In this document: piece after piece, positions 22,889 through 35,518 of the stretch
How the letters are laid out: each line of letters begins with the position of its first letter
Numbering within the stretch: position 1 is the stretch's first letter
NCBI RefSeq assembly: GCF_932294415.1
Contig: NC_065541.1
Location: forward strand, 55,158,290-55,222,289
Reading direction: 5' to 3'
Source: Quercus robur
Lineage: Eukaryota; Streptophyta; Magnoliopsida; Fagales; Fagaceae
Length of the DNA: 64,000 nt
Position numbers and translations under genes: made by a program
The notes under the pieces: model-generated
What the model was told of the DNA's origin: nothing
Seen by the model: only the letters and a program-made list of their open reading frames with translations
Database searches by the model: none

Positions 22889-24739
22889 GAAATTTATGAG
22901 TGATAAATGAATTCAAAAGATTGGCTTTATTAGCTTCTAAATGCGTTACTAATTACCAAAAATTTTAATCAACACTAGACATGAAAGATTTGACGTGTAT
23001 ATAAAACCGAAATCTAGTGCACATACATGACCATTTATTTAAAAGTAACTCAAATTCTTAATGAATAAAATGGCACATGGAAATCTCTTTTATTACACAT
23101 TCATAAAGCTATATTTTTTGTTTCTTACTTTTGCATGAGGTCAAAATCACTAGTAGATATAATACCTCTTATCTCTGGAACTATGATTTCACTTTCTATG
23201 AGAGGTGAACACCATTTAAAACCTTGTGTAGCGACCCTAATGAGCTCTACAACTATCATGTTAGTGAACCACAAGAAAGAAGTAAGATTCACTTGTTAAA
23301 TCGTGTTTAGTCATTTTTACTAACTCCATATTGATGGGAGTTGAAACATTGATAGCTTGTTTTTTTCGTAGTCCTAGAATGGGCCTACAGTACATGATAG
23401 TTCCAAATCTCAGTATCATTTCCATTTCTAGCTTTCTTGTTTATGTGCATCACTGGTTCTCTTTTGTTTTTTTTTTTTTTTTTTTTTTTGGGAATAAATT
23501 TGAGGAAAATAATTAAAAAATTAGGGTTATTTTTCTTAAGAGTAAATGAACAAAAAATTAAGGCTTATCATTTTGCTTTTTTGCTTTCATTATAATTAGG
23601 TCATAATAATTAAAAATGTTAACCTGGAGATATTTTTTATATTGTGTTCTCAAGAATTTAATAGTTTTATTTTATTAATTTTTCTCATAATTGTTTTCTA
23701 GTATACTATTCCTAACACAATTGATAATATTTTATTCAAGATTAAGATGATTGGTAAAATCATAGTAATGCAAATATTTTTGGCCTAGTTTTCTCATTCA
23801 ATATTAATGTATATATTTGTTATTGTTTATTTTTATATTTATGTTCATACATATGTTCATGTTAAAGTTTGTAATAGCGTTTATGTCTACACATATATTT
23901 TGCATGACTATACATTTGTGTTTATGACCATCATTCTTTATTCTAATTTGTAATAGATTTTTTTTTTTATTTTTTTTTATTTTTTTATATTTGAATGAAG
24001 TGAAATCCGATGTGGAGTGTTTTGAAAAGTAAGCATGGAAAAAAAAAAGGTTGTTATGTTTAAATAGTACAACCTAAAGTAAGCTTAATGTTTACAAATT
24101 TTGCAAAAAACTAGTTTTACTTTTTTACGAAGGGAAATGTTAACCATTATCCTAATTAAGAACTATTTTTAGAAACATTTTACATTACTCCTGAAACTGT
24201 TGTTGACAGCTTTGAAAGGTAAAATTAGAATGATAAAACAATAAATGTTGTTAACAACTTTTTATATTTCCCATGAAAATGGTGTCAACAGCTTTTTATA
24301 TTTCCCATAAAAATGGTGTCAAAACTTTCTTATTATGGTTTATTAACAATTGCCTTAAAAGCATCCGTTAACATAACCTTTTATGAAAATCCAAATCTAG
24401 TTTTAACTTTAAGGAAGGGAAAAAATGAAGGAAAAAATACGATAAAGTCACTCTATAAGTCATACCTCAGATCTTTAGAGCTGGAACGAGGCTTATGAAG
24501 ATGGCAACAATTAGGAATAGGCTACCAAACACATAAAAGAGTCTTGAAAGGTTAAAGTTCATTTGCATAAGTAATAAAAGAAGCAATAAAAGTTTCACAT
24601 TCCCACTTCTCCTGAGGATCTGAGCTAAATCAGATTTCTCAGTTTCCTCGTAGATTTGAGGATTCATTTTGTGAATGAATAGCACAAATGCACAAACTGT
24701 GTATGTAGGCAATAATGTAAATATTTACAATAATTAAAA
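22889..24739. other. AT-rich gene-free stretch
   Basis: No gene, RNA or bounded repeat is visible. Contains a T run near 23466-23489 and short repeats of GGTGTCAACAGCTTTTTATA-like words around 24240-24320, suggesting a small decayed tandem. Confidence 0.45.
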
Positions 24740-25465
24740 TCAATATATTACTAAAAGCTGAAGCGTAGCGTTTAATGCTGCTGCGCTCACGTTAAGCCAC
24801 GTCAACGTCCACGTCATCATCTTTTTTTTTATTTTTTTTTTCCATTTTCTTATAATTATTTATAATTTTTTTTTATTTCATATTTACACTTCTCCAACCT
24901 TTCTTCCTCCCTTACCTTTTCATCTCCCCACTACTTCTCTAACCTTCCTCCTCTCATTCTCTCACCTTCTCATCTCCCCACTACTCTCTACATTAATATC
25001 ATTCTTCATCTTTCCCTTCATCTTCCTCTATTTTTGTCTCTTCTTATTCACACTTTCTTACTATAAATCAATCAATATCAATATATTACTAAAAGCTGAA
25101 GCGTAGCGTTTAATGCTGCTGCGCTCACGTTGAGCCACGTCAACGTCCACGTCATCATCTTTTTTTTTTTTTCTTTTTTTTTTTCCATTTTCTTATAATT
25201 ATTTATAATTTTTTTTTATTTCATATTTACACTTCTCCAACCTTTCTTCCTCCCTTACCTTTTCATCTCCCCACTACTTCTCTAACCTTTCTCCTTCTCT
25301 CATTCTCTCACCTTCTCATCTCCCCACTACTCTCTACATTAATATTATTCTTCATCTTTCCCTTCATCTTCTTCTATTTTTGTCTCTTCTTATTCACACT
25401 TTCTTACTATAAATTTGTCACTATCTCATTCATTCCATGCATAGTTTTTCCTTACAAAAAAAAGG

Positions 25466-25528
<63 letters not shown>
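25466..25528. repeat. (CT)n/(AC)n microsatellite in Helitron 1
   Basis: About 22 CT dinucleotides with one break, passing directly into nine AC units. It follows the second copy of the Helitron 5' end. Confidence 0.9.
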
Positions 25529-25529
<1 letters not shown>

Positions 25530-25627
25530 ATTTTTGAGTGGATTTTTATTTTTTATTTTTCTTGCATCTTCGCTTTAGGTTGATAATTTTTTATATTCTT
25601 TAATCTACTTTAGGTTAATGCGATTCA

Positions 25628-25629
<2 letters not shown>

Positions 25630-25691
<62 letters not shown>
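25630..25691. repeat. (CT)n microsatellite in Helitron 1
   Basis: About 31 uninterrupted CT dinucleotides, likely polymorphic in length. Confidence 0.92.
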
Positions 25692-25693
<2 letters not shown>

Positions 25694-26582
25694 ATTGTTA
25701 AATGTTATCCTATTGCATTATAAAGGATTAAATATAAAAATATAATATTATTCTAATACATAGCATGATTTGGATAATTTAATTTGGTAGCTACTGTAAT
25801 TTATAGCATGATTTTTATAGTGCTCAATTTAGATGTTAAACTATGAGACTTTAATCATTTTTGTTTATTTTTTAATCCTTTGTGGTAGACAAAGTACTCT
25901 ATAATGCAATTTATTTAGAGAAAAGCAAAGGTTGGCTAAACAAAATTTATTGGATGAGAGACAAATTTTATCTTTCGCAATTTTACTTTAATTATTATTA
26001 TTATTATTTTATAACAATGCATATATAAAAATTTAATTCTTAGATTTTGCTAATAATTGATTATTTGATAATATGTTTTGGGTGGACGAAATTACAATTT
26101 TCGCAAAGAAAATAACCTTAGTAGATTATAAATAACAATTTTTTTTCCTAATTGGTTCAATTAATCATAGTTAAGTTTTATTAATTTTTTTAGTTTTTTC
26201 AGTGTTTTGGATTGTAGGCAGAAAAAATAAGTTTGAGAAAGTTTGTTTAAAACTAAAAGAATAATTTCTCAATTTTATTTTCTTTTTAATGATTCACAAA
26301 AATGTTATAAATAACTTTTATTAAAAAATAAATATTTTCGTTAAATTGCCTTTTGAATTTTTGAGAAAAATTGTATTTTTTTTCATTTTAGTACGACAAA
26401 AATTATTAAATTTATGATTTATGATTGTTTCTATATTACATTTATGATTATTCTTATAATGAATAAAAATATAATTACAAAATACATTACTCTTTATTAA
26501 ATTAGTTTAAATTGTATAAAAAAAATTTAATAAAACTACCATAAAAATAATTATCATGCGCAACGCGCAGGTTTGTGGCTAA

Positions 26583-28341
26583 TCTATATATATATATATA
26601 TATATATAAAACCGAAACCTTTGGAGCTCCCACAATTTTCCACGTCATCACTATTTTCTTTTTTTTTTATATTTTAGATTCTTTTTATTTTTGGTTCAAT
26701 TTTCCACGTCATTACTATTTTCTTTTTCTTTTTCTTTTTATTTTGGATTCTTTTTATTTTTGGTTTTATATCTTATCAAGTATTACAATAGTTTAGTTTA
26801 AATAAAATTCTATTAGATATATGTTTCAAAAGCTTGAAAATAGCCTTTGGAGCTCCCACAATTTTCCACGTCATCACTATTTTCTTTTTCTTTTTCTTTT
26901 TATTTTAGATTCTTTTTATTTTTGGTTTTATATCTTATCAAGTATTACAATAGTTTAGTTTAAATAAAATTCTATTAGATATATGTTTCAAAAGCTTGAA
27001 AATTCTATTTCAACTAAAATTCTATAACAAAAATTTTCACAAATATAAACTTCTGCCAAGGTCGAAACCCTTCATACTCACTCAAAGTTTCACAAAGAAA
27101 ACACACATATCAAATTGAAGCCATAGCAGGAAGCAAGTTGATTCTTCAACGAGAACAAATCCTGTAGTACAAAGGCCACCTAATTGCTTTTAGTTTTGAA
27201 CTCGATTGTCTTATTAACAACAAAGTCTATGAATTGCAGTGATGGACAGCCGTCCACAAATAACATCCACGCAAGGGCTTGATGTTCTTCTTAATTATCT
27301 CATATAATTCTAGGAATTATTTTATTTAATTTTTTTTGGAATTAATATATTTAGATGGTTGGCATAGCAGACAACGTAAAAACAATTTTCTGTCATTTAT
27401 GTTGCCTTCTGCATAACCCTAAATCAATGTTGAAATGTTGTGTTTTACAACCATCTGATCTTGGTAACCAAACCCTGCACCTATGATTGTTTATGATTAT
27501 TTTTGTTCATTGTTTGTAGTTTAAACCCATTAAAACTTATTGACTGATGGTATTTCATGGTTTTTTTTTTCCCTTTACTTTTACTTTCAAGGTTGCTAGG
27601 AACACAACCTAACATGTGATTTTTTTTCATTGTTTAAAGTTTAGACCCATTAAAATTTAAAACTAATTACTTTATAGGTTCATGTACTTTTTTCTTCTTC
27701 TTATTTTTCTCTTTTGAATAGTCATATATTTTGTGTTAGTTTTTGCAATATTTGAACATGTTTAGCAGATTTCAACAACTATACCATGTATTATTCTTTT
27801 GAAGGTAATCAATTTTTCTTTTATATTTCTCTATTATAAAATCATATATATATATATATATATATAGTTTTGTTTCAATAAGTTATAGGATGTAAATCTT
27901 ATGATTCCTTAATATTTTTTGGCCTTTTGGAAGTTTTAACATCTAACTTTTTGAGTTATATTTTTGTAATATCCAAAACTATCTGGAAAATTTCAATAAT
28001 TATAACCATGAATTATTATTTTGAGTGTAACAAATTTTTCTCTTATATTTCTCTGTTGTGTAGTCACACACACATATATTTTTATAATTTTTAAGCTCTT
28101 AATCTTTTGATTCTTTTCAATAGTTATAAGTTTATAGTCATGAACTATTCTTTAATATTTTTCGTAAGTCATTGCACGTTCAAACAATAACTTCTTTATC
28201 AAATTGTAACACAAATTGAAGTTATACAAGAGCAATTCATGCAATAATATAGTTTCTTAATCAATTTAAAATTTTATAAAATCAATTTAGTTTACCACAT
28301 AAATAGGTAGGTTCCCGTGCATAGCACGGGTTGGCAACTAG
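26583..28341 (+). mobile_element. Non-autonomous Helitron 2, head to tail with Helitron 1
   Basis: Starts TC at 26583, directly after the CTAA end of Helitron 1. It ends with a perfect 7-bp hairpin (CCCGTGC-ATA-GCACGGG, 28314-28330), seven bases, then CTAG at 28338-28341, followed by T. The 5' zone contains an internal duplication: the block starting CCTTTGGAGCTCCCACAATT recurs at about 26618 and 26845, and a shorter version lies near 26695. No Rep/helicase frame. AT-rich interior with a (TA)n tract near 27847. Confidence 0.75.
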
Positions 28342-29520
28342 TTATTATAATTTGCAAGCCTTCCACCTGCCCTTCCTCAGTTCCTGCTTCACTTTGCGCG
28401 TACTCAATATGCTCTTCTTCTACATGCTTCTTTGAATTTTGCTACTTTGCTGTAATTTCTTTAGCCATGAATTCAACCCATCTTGTTGTTCTTCTCCCTG
28501 AAGGTTCTACCTTCATCCAATGCTTGAATCCATATGGCTCTTTTGATGGAACTTGGGCATCTATGTGATTAACTTTCAAGCATCTAGCCTTTAAATGCCC
28601 CAACCTACCACATTTATAGCAAAATTCAGTCACTCTCTCATATTTAAATTGGATCCACAAATCAAGTTGAGGACTTCTGCCAAGATAAAACCCACTTCGA
28701 AGAGGGTCATCTACCTTAACTTCCACTTTGACTCTTAGGAATTTCTGATACAAACATCCCCATTGCCTGTGAAGTCAACATCTAACACTTCTCCTACCAG
28801 TGCCCCAATCTCAATTGCATTTTCTTTAGACATGTATTCAATGGGGAGATTACGTACCTAGATCCAAATCAGTAGGCTTGAGAAGTCTAGATCTTCCACC
28901 ACCATATTCTGATTCCACTGCTTTAAAATGAGAGGGAAACCCTCAATATTCCATGGTCCTAGTTCCACAAATTTTCTTTTATCACCTTCACATGCAAATT
29001 TAAATAGGAATAAATTTTCTCCAAGATCCACTATCCAGACCCCTCTTGATGTTCTCCATGCCTTTAAGATGATAGCTTTCACTGCATTTTTGTTAATACT
29101 CCTGTTTGCCAATAACTTACCCACTAGCCCAGTATTGTATAGTTCTTCCACCACTTTCTCACTTGCTTTTAACTTCAAGGATTTACCCGAGAATCTTAGC
29201 TTGTTAGTTTCAGCATTGAGTGCTTCCACCAATTCATCTTGTTGAGACATCACAACTAGGAATCCGTGGTGATGGGGAAAACCCCCAAACCACCAAATGA
29301 GAAATTCCCTAACCAATAAGAGGTTTCAAATGAAATTGAGGCTCTTTGGCTGATGTGGATAGAAGATAAGACAAAATAGATGGAGGTAGATGTTTGAGAA
29401 AAGTTGAGAAAAGAAATTTGGGGAGGATATGGATGACAGAATGAGCGCAAGAAAAGCTATGAGACCTCGAGACAAGCTCAGGTTAGAGAAACCTTGGTAC
29501 CAATCCAAGGAGAGTAAAGT
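28342..29520 (-). mobile_element. LINE ORF1 fragment (DUF4283 plus zinc knuckle)
   Basis: On the minus strand, 29316-28858 encodes a 152-residue frame with a DUF4283-like domain (segments such as RTSRGVWIVDLGENLFLFKF and the GPWNIEGFPLILKQWN motif). 28753-28442 continues with a CCHC knuckle, CYKCGRLGHLKARC (C-x2-C-x4-H-x4-C). This order is that of ORF1 in plant L1 LINEs. The two parts lie in different frames and the reading is interrupted between them, so the ORF1 is dead. ORF2 is missing: the fragment stops exactly where Helitron 2 ends. Confidence 0.75.
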
Positions 29521-30093
29521 TGCCAAAGCAACGGGATATAGGAGTAGGCAATACCATCTCTTTCGCTACATCTTTATGTCATTTTTTTTTTTTTTGGTTT
29601 ATAAATGGTTTCCTCTTAGGAATTAGGTTTTCATGATCCTCTCGACATTTGCCATGTGTACCACTCTCAAGTTCCTTGCCTTTGCCATTAAACCAACCAT
29701 TTCAAATTAATTTTAAAATTCTAATCATGCAAATGTTAGATGATTCATGCACAAACAATTAATTGTGGATAATATCTATATTTAATATCAAATGTTCTTA
29801 TATTCATTCATTGTTATAACTTAAATTAAGTTATTTATATACTATTCTCAATACAAGATACAATGAAAAAAAAAAGAATATTTTATTTGACATTTAGACT
29901 ATTGTTAAAATCATTGTGATTAATCCTAGTTTTCTCATTAAGTATTTTATTTAAGTATTTTATTAAAATATTTGTTTATGTTTATGTTTATATTTAATAT
30001 TTTCCTTTTGTTTGTAATATTGTTTATGTTTAGACATTTATTTTTCATAATTACACCTTTTTCTACTCTCTACATAGTTGCATCATGTAGACA
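29521..30093. other. AT-rich gene-free stretch
   Basis: Nothing recognisable beyond short A/T runs and TTTATGTTTA-like words near 29970-30040. Confidence 0.45.
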
Positions 30094-30241
30094 CATGGTT
30101 TTAAAAATTGGAACATTCAAAGAATTGAAAATAGGTCTGGTTTTTAGATCAACTGTCACTTTTCTTAGTTTTTACCGGACCGGTTCCATGTCCAGTTCCT
30201 AGTTGAACTAGTCGGTATCTAGTTCAATTTTTAAAACAATG
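30094..30241. mobile_element. hAT MITE, GGTTTTAAAAA family, member 1
   Basis: Inverted ends CATGGTTTTAAAAATTGGAA and (reverse complement of right end) CATTGTTTTAAAAATTGAAC. A perfect 8-bp duplication TGTAGACA flanks it at 30086-30093 and 30242-30249, so hAT. 148 bp, no coding frame. It shares its end sequence with the element at 54926-55130. Confidence 0.8.
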
Positions 30242-30249
30242 TGTAGACA

Positions 30250-30736
30250 TCCCATTTTGCAGCCCACATCTAACCTTATCTAAGGGTATAATGATCATTT
30301 TCACATCCTAAGGGTAAAACTATAATTTTGAATGTTTGATTTCCTAAGGCTTCACATTAAATAAATCTTGAAGTCATAACAATCAAAACAATGTGTCATG
30401 AACTCTAATTGGACTATCGAATTAAAGATATCATGAAATCAAATTTTAACGGTCATGATGCATTCACATAATTGAGTTTGATCACATGTGATTATGAAAA
30501 ATTGATTTTGATTAGTCCCAATGATGTGTCATGATCCTATTGGTTAAGACTTAAAGCAATGGTAGGATTTCATGTACTTAATTAATCTGGTTGTCAAAGC
30601 ATTAAAGAAAATTACACTTTTATAGAGATGATTTAATGATATTTTGAGTTAGGTACATTCTGAAATTGAGTTAATTGGGGCTTATTAATGCTAAAAGAGA
30701 GTTAATTTGAGGATTATTAATGATAATTTGACCCAA
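30250..30736. other. Gene-free stretch before copy B
   Basis: No gene or bounded element visible. It marks the left edge of the duplication: homology to KU80 intron 5 begins abruptly at 30737. Confidence 0.45.
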
Positions 30737-32177
30737 TAAGCATCATGAGCACGGGAAGCACATGGTTTGATATTGTGCTTGTTGAAAGCTGAATTCCAAA
30801 TTTCAAGTTGTACATGAATGGGACAGTTGTTGGTCTCTTATCAACCCAGTAACTGTCAAGAATGGGAAGCTCACATAATTGAACATTGGACTTGCTGAGA
30901 AATGAATTCTGCAAAATGTTGTTGTGGATGTAAAAGTACTATAATCTATCCTACAGTAGGTGTAGTCTGGTTTGCCCAAATGAAATTTGGGATGGTGGTT
31001 ATTTTTGTTGTTTTTGCTAACAATGAGATCAACCTCCCACCCCCACCTCCCACCCCCACCTCCCCCCCCCCCCCCCCCCCCCCAAAAAAAGGACAAGAAA
31101 TGAAAAAAGAACAGCCCATTTTTTTTGTATTTACTTTATTTCCCTTTTCATCTCCATATATAGGCATTTGCCATTTACTGTCATGACTTGTTACTACATT
31201 ATTGGAAATTATAGGCTACTGCTTTATGATTGTGTCCATCTAGCTGTGTAAACACAAATTGTTGTGTATACATTTCTTAGTTCTTCTTAAAATAAATAAA
31301 TAAACATAATTGTTCCTCTTGTATACCGTAATTGCATGATAGAATCTATCATTAATAAATTGTCTCTGTAGATATTCTTTTTCAAAATAGGCACTTTCCA
31401 TACTTTTAGCATATTGGTTCCCTTGAGTTTATATGTGTTTTATTTTATCTTAAAAAAGAAAAGAAAAGAGTAATATCATCAAAATATATTACTGTAAATT
31501 TGATTGCTACTTATTAAGGCCCAATGGAGCTGTCCTTTTCAGGTAGTTTATGCATTTTTTTTTAGATTACTAAGCCTATCGTCACTAAAATGCATTATGT
31601 TAATTTGATGCCTGTAATTTTGTTACAAAGTGAAGTTGGGAGTGGATTATGTTACTCTTGGAACTGATAGAGGGTTAATGTGAGGTGCACTATTTGGCTA
31701 TCAGCATTTTGTTTTGAGTTTCTGTTTGGTAATGGAGGTGCAGTGGACAGAATTTAAAAATGTGCAGTTGGGTATTAGAACAGATTTATAATGAGAATGA
31801 AGTTATAAGAAAGCAGCTGGAGATTGTGTCTGAAAGAGGAGATCTCTGGAAGATCTGAAACATTAGACAATGAATACCTTGTGGTGATTTAGCATGTGTC
31901 AGAGCATATAAGCTAGATCCATGTAATTATCATTCATTTTTACCTAAAAGAAAAAAAGAAGAAGCTAGATCTATGTGCTATCTTTGATCTCAATACCAGG
32001 TGCTGTGTTAGCAAAGTGAACAAGGGTAGAATAGCAAGAACCAGCTAAGGTTATGTTGTATATTAGGCGGTAGTTCTACATAAAGCAGTATTCTCCTTCC
32101 CTCGTAGGTTAAAGCAGCGGTTGCTTCCCATATTTGGCAGACAAGAGAATATATTAAGCCATCACATGGGTTGGGGG

Positions 32178-32945
32178 TGTAGAATATGGTTTGAATTAGG
32201 AATTCAACTCCTTGTTGGATTTGGATAATAAAGGAATTTTATTCCTCTTGGGTTATTATTGTTTGAAGTTATCAAGTTCTATTAAAAATCTTGTCTACTA
32301 CTTGATTTGGAATTCCTTTTGGAATAGGAGTGATTCTCCTTTTGTGAGTGGAAAAGAAGTTTAGTTCTTTTTAGTTTTGGATATTCTAGCCAACTCAAGT
32401 CTCCTATTAGAGAGAGAGAGAAAAGAGTGTGTGAGAAAAGGCTCTCTCTTTGTTTGGTTCTTTGATATTTGTGGGTTGCAATTTGGAATAGTGAGAGAGG
32501 TTTGTTACCGCTTGGTTTTGGTTTTGCAGTTTGGTGAATTGCTCTCTCTTGGTGCATTGTAACTTTTGGATTTGATTTGTGGCTCTCTCTTTGGTTTGTG
32601 CACAATTCGTATTTGGTATTTGGTATTCGTATTTGGTATTTATGAATCTTTGGTTCTTTGGTTTTGTATTTGTGAAAGAGAGCTATTTGGGTGTATTTGG
32701 GATTTGGGTTTGTGAGAGTGCCTCTACACTAATTTGTATTATCCCAAATTTGTTATAGTGAAATTTGTTCGTCATCGCCCATAGATGTAGGCTATTGCTA
32801 AACCACGTAATTCTTGGTGTTTTGTGTCTATTTTCTTTTGGATTTATTTTTTTTCGTTCCTATTGATTAGTTTGGAGATCTTTCTCAATTCTAAAATATT
32901 TTCACAATCAATCTTGGTGATTTAAGCTTCCGCTATTTTACAACA
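32178..32945 (+). mobile_element. Ty1/copia-type solo LTR
   Basis: A 768-bp sequence begins TGTAGAATATGG and ends TTTTACAACA, with 5-bp flanks GGGGG (32173-32177) and GGTGG (32946-32950). The site is empty in copy A near 14733. The 3' third, with a CCACGTAATTCTTGGTG-like word and a CTTCCGCTATTTTACAACA end, is typical of plant copia LTRs. No internal coding region remains, so it is a solo LTR left by recombination. It inserted after the KU80 duplication, so it is relatively young. Confidence 0.8.
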
Positions 32946-33013
32946 GGTGGCAGTCTTGTTACCGACCATCTATAACACACAAGTGTCAAACTTGTTTAAA
33001 GCAGGATGGATCT

Positions 33014-35010
33014 CCTAAACTGGTACTACTCTATCTCGGGTCAAAAAATAAATTTATCCAAATCTGACCTTTTTTGCTCCCCAAACATGGCCAAAGGAAT
33101 GTCAAGTATCCATAGCTAGAAGTTTGAATGTGAATCTTGTCCAACACCCCAGCAAATACCTTGGTATCAATTTTAAGTTGAGAGGGAATCGTATTGCTGA
33201 TTTTCATTTTCTAATTGATAAGCTTCATTTTAAGCTGCAGGGTTGGAAATCTAGGCTTCTTTCACAGGCTGGCAGAACCACCCTCATCTCTTCTGTACTC
33301 CAATCTCTTCCTTTATATACATTTTCTTGTTTTAAGGTTCCTGAATCTATTTGCAACAAGATGGATTCTATAGTGAGGTCTTTTTGGTGGGGTCATGAAA
33401 CTGGAGAGAAAAAACTTCATTTGCTCAATTGGAATAAAATATGCAAGCCTAAAAGATGGGGGGGTCTTGGCATTAAGAAGTTTAGCCCTATGAATCAAGC
33501 TTTGTTGGCAAAACAGTATTGGAGGCTTATTAACTGTCCCCAATCCCTCTTAGCTAGAACTTTTAAGGCTAAGTACATTCCTAATGAATCATTGCATGGC
33601 CACACACCTAAAGCACATCATTCTTGGATTTGGAAAAACATTGTTCAGCAAGGTGATCCTATCCTTCGAGAAGGCAGGTGGTTGGTTGGAGATGGTTTTG
33701 ATATACACGTTACTCATCCTGATTGGTCGCCAACCTTAAGAGATAGTTCTTCATTTCCCTTTTTGCAAACCGGCACAGTAGGAGATCTTATTGATCATAA
33801 TTCTAGAAGTTGGAAAGTGGATTTAATTAGGAGCTTGTACCATCACCCTAAAGCGGTCAACATTTTGCAAATGCCCATTTCCAAAATCAATGATTCTAAG
33901 GATAGGCTTATGTGGAAATACTCAAGGGATGAGAATTATAGTACCAAGAGAGCTTATGAGTTGTTTACTGAAGACTCTTCAGAGTCACAACAATTCCAAC
34001 AGGAAAGGAAGATATGGACTGCAATTTGGAAAGCCCATGTTCCCTTAAAAATTATCAATTTTGTGTGGAAACTTCTCCATGACAGTCTACCTACTTTGAC
34101 CACTCTACATAGCAGAGGCATCAGTAATGATGTCACTTGTCCCTTATGTAATGTTGAAGAAGAGACTCCTACACATCTGTTTCTCCTTTATAGCTTTTCT
34201 AGAGCTTGTTGGTTTGGGTCAGATCTTGGTCTGCATACTTCTGACATCACTAATGTGTCTGTTCAGTCTTGGTTAAAGGACTATATCAGCTCTTACTTAA
34301 ATAATGAAGATCAAAGCTCGGTCATCCTTCAATCAATGTTTACAGTTTTGTGGTTAATCTGGAATCACAGAAACAAAGTGCTTCACCAAGGCTTGACCCC
34401 AAATCCCCTAGAAGTTATTCTAACAGCTAAAACTTTATGTTGCAGGTACAGGAAGGCTTATGCAGGCCTATACCATCCTACCAGAGGGCTTAGAACAGCC
34501 AAGCCAGGACATCTCACAACTGCAGGGCAATATCAGCTCATCATCAAAGTAGCTGAAGCAAGAAGAACAAAGCCACAAAGGAGAGCATACGCTTTTGTAG
34601 CTGTAAATATGCAAGGAGCGGAAGTGTATTCAGGGGTTAATTACAGTCTTGCCAACACAGCAATAGGAGCTTTACTTGAAGCAATGGTGGAAGCTGGTAT
34701 CATAGCTAAAAACTATGGATTTCAGAATGTTTTGTTCTTAACTGACAGGGTCAATCTACATCAAGTTTTCAAATTGAGGAAAAGCACAGATTGGTTAGAT
34801 AGTAATAGGATAGCTGATCTGAATTTTCTCTCTCAAAATGGTTTATTTTGTAATACTTTGGTTGTCCCTCATGTAGTTGTTAAGGTTGTGTGGTGTTTTG
34901 CTAAACAGGCTGTGAACACACCCTTGTATTACAGGTGGTATAATCCTGCTCTATGTAACTTTGTATGAACTCTTCCTTTGTTTGGTATCAAAAAAAAAAA
35001 AAAAAAAAAA
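33014..35010 (+). mobile_element. 5'-truncated L1-type LINE, long open ORF2 part
   Basis: Flanked by a 16-bp target duplication AAAGCAGGATGGATCT (32998-33013 and 35011-35026) and ending in a poly-A of about 22. Copy A has the empty site near 14800. The first 110 bp encode the end of a reverse transcriptase domain (NWYYSISGQKINLSKS-like). From 33124 a 614-codon frame to 34968 gives the post-RT region (LQGWKSRLLSQAGRTTLISS, then FWWG), the zf-RVT domain (WKAHVPLKIINFVWKLLHDS...CPLCNVEEETPTHLF) and an RNase H-like tail. The change of frame near 33120 and loss of endonuclease and most of RT make it dead. Confidence 0.92.
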
Positions 35011-35518
35011 AAAGCAGGATGGATCTTGATTTTCTACCAAGCACCTAGCATCTGGTGCAACAACCTAAAAGTTGCCAGAGTCAATCACCTTGCTATGACT
35101 CATGCTTTTGGTCTCCAATCACATGCTTGATGCTTTTAAATTTTAATTTCAGTGCACTGATCTGCTGTAAGGAACCGCCTTTCCCCCTCCCCCTCCACCC
35201 TTCCCCCCAAAAAAGGACAGTGTCAAATGTCCCTTCACTGGATTTTATCGCATGCTGCATTGTGGTATTATGGGGCCTGGTCAAGTTTTCTACCTTTATG
35301 CATAACATGGTTAAGTGAATTTCTGAGGTTTCGATGGCAATTTGTAGCAGTTGCATATATGTGTGTGTGTGTGATTATTGTAAGTCTATGCCTTGTGTTT
35401 ATAGTCTCTTTCCCAAAATTCGCTGTTTCATAGTCTGGCCCTTTTCAACTGTCCTATGCTCTTAGCAAGTGTATATAAATGCATACTAAAGTTATCAATT
35501 GTAATTGATATCCGGCTA

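Larger units (their letters stand above)
24740..26582 (+). mobile_element. Non-autonomous Helitron 1, duplicated 5' end
   Basis: Starts with TC (TCAATATATTACTAAAAGCT) after an A. It ends with a short hairpin (TGCGC-AAC-GCGCA, 26557-26569), nine bases, then CTAA at 26579-26582, followed by T. TC...CTRR ends, a 3' hairpin and insertion between A and T without target duplication are the Helitron marks. The first 338 bp (24740-25077) are repeated almost exactly from 25078, so the element has two 5' ends and one 3' end. The interior has two long CT tracts and no Rep/helicase frame. Confidence 0.75.

Noticed and set aside
24467-24712. 81-codon frame on - beside Helitron 1
   Set aside because: A poly-leucine stretch from a simple repeat; no similarity to LINE ORF2 or any family I know.
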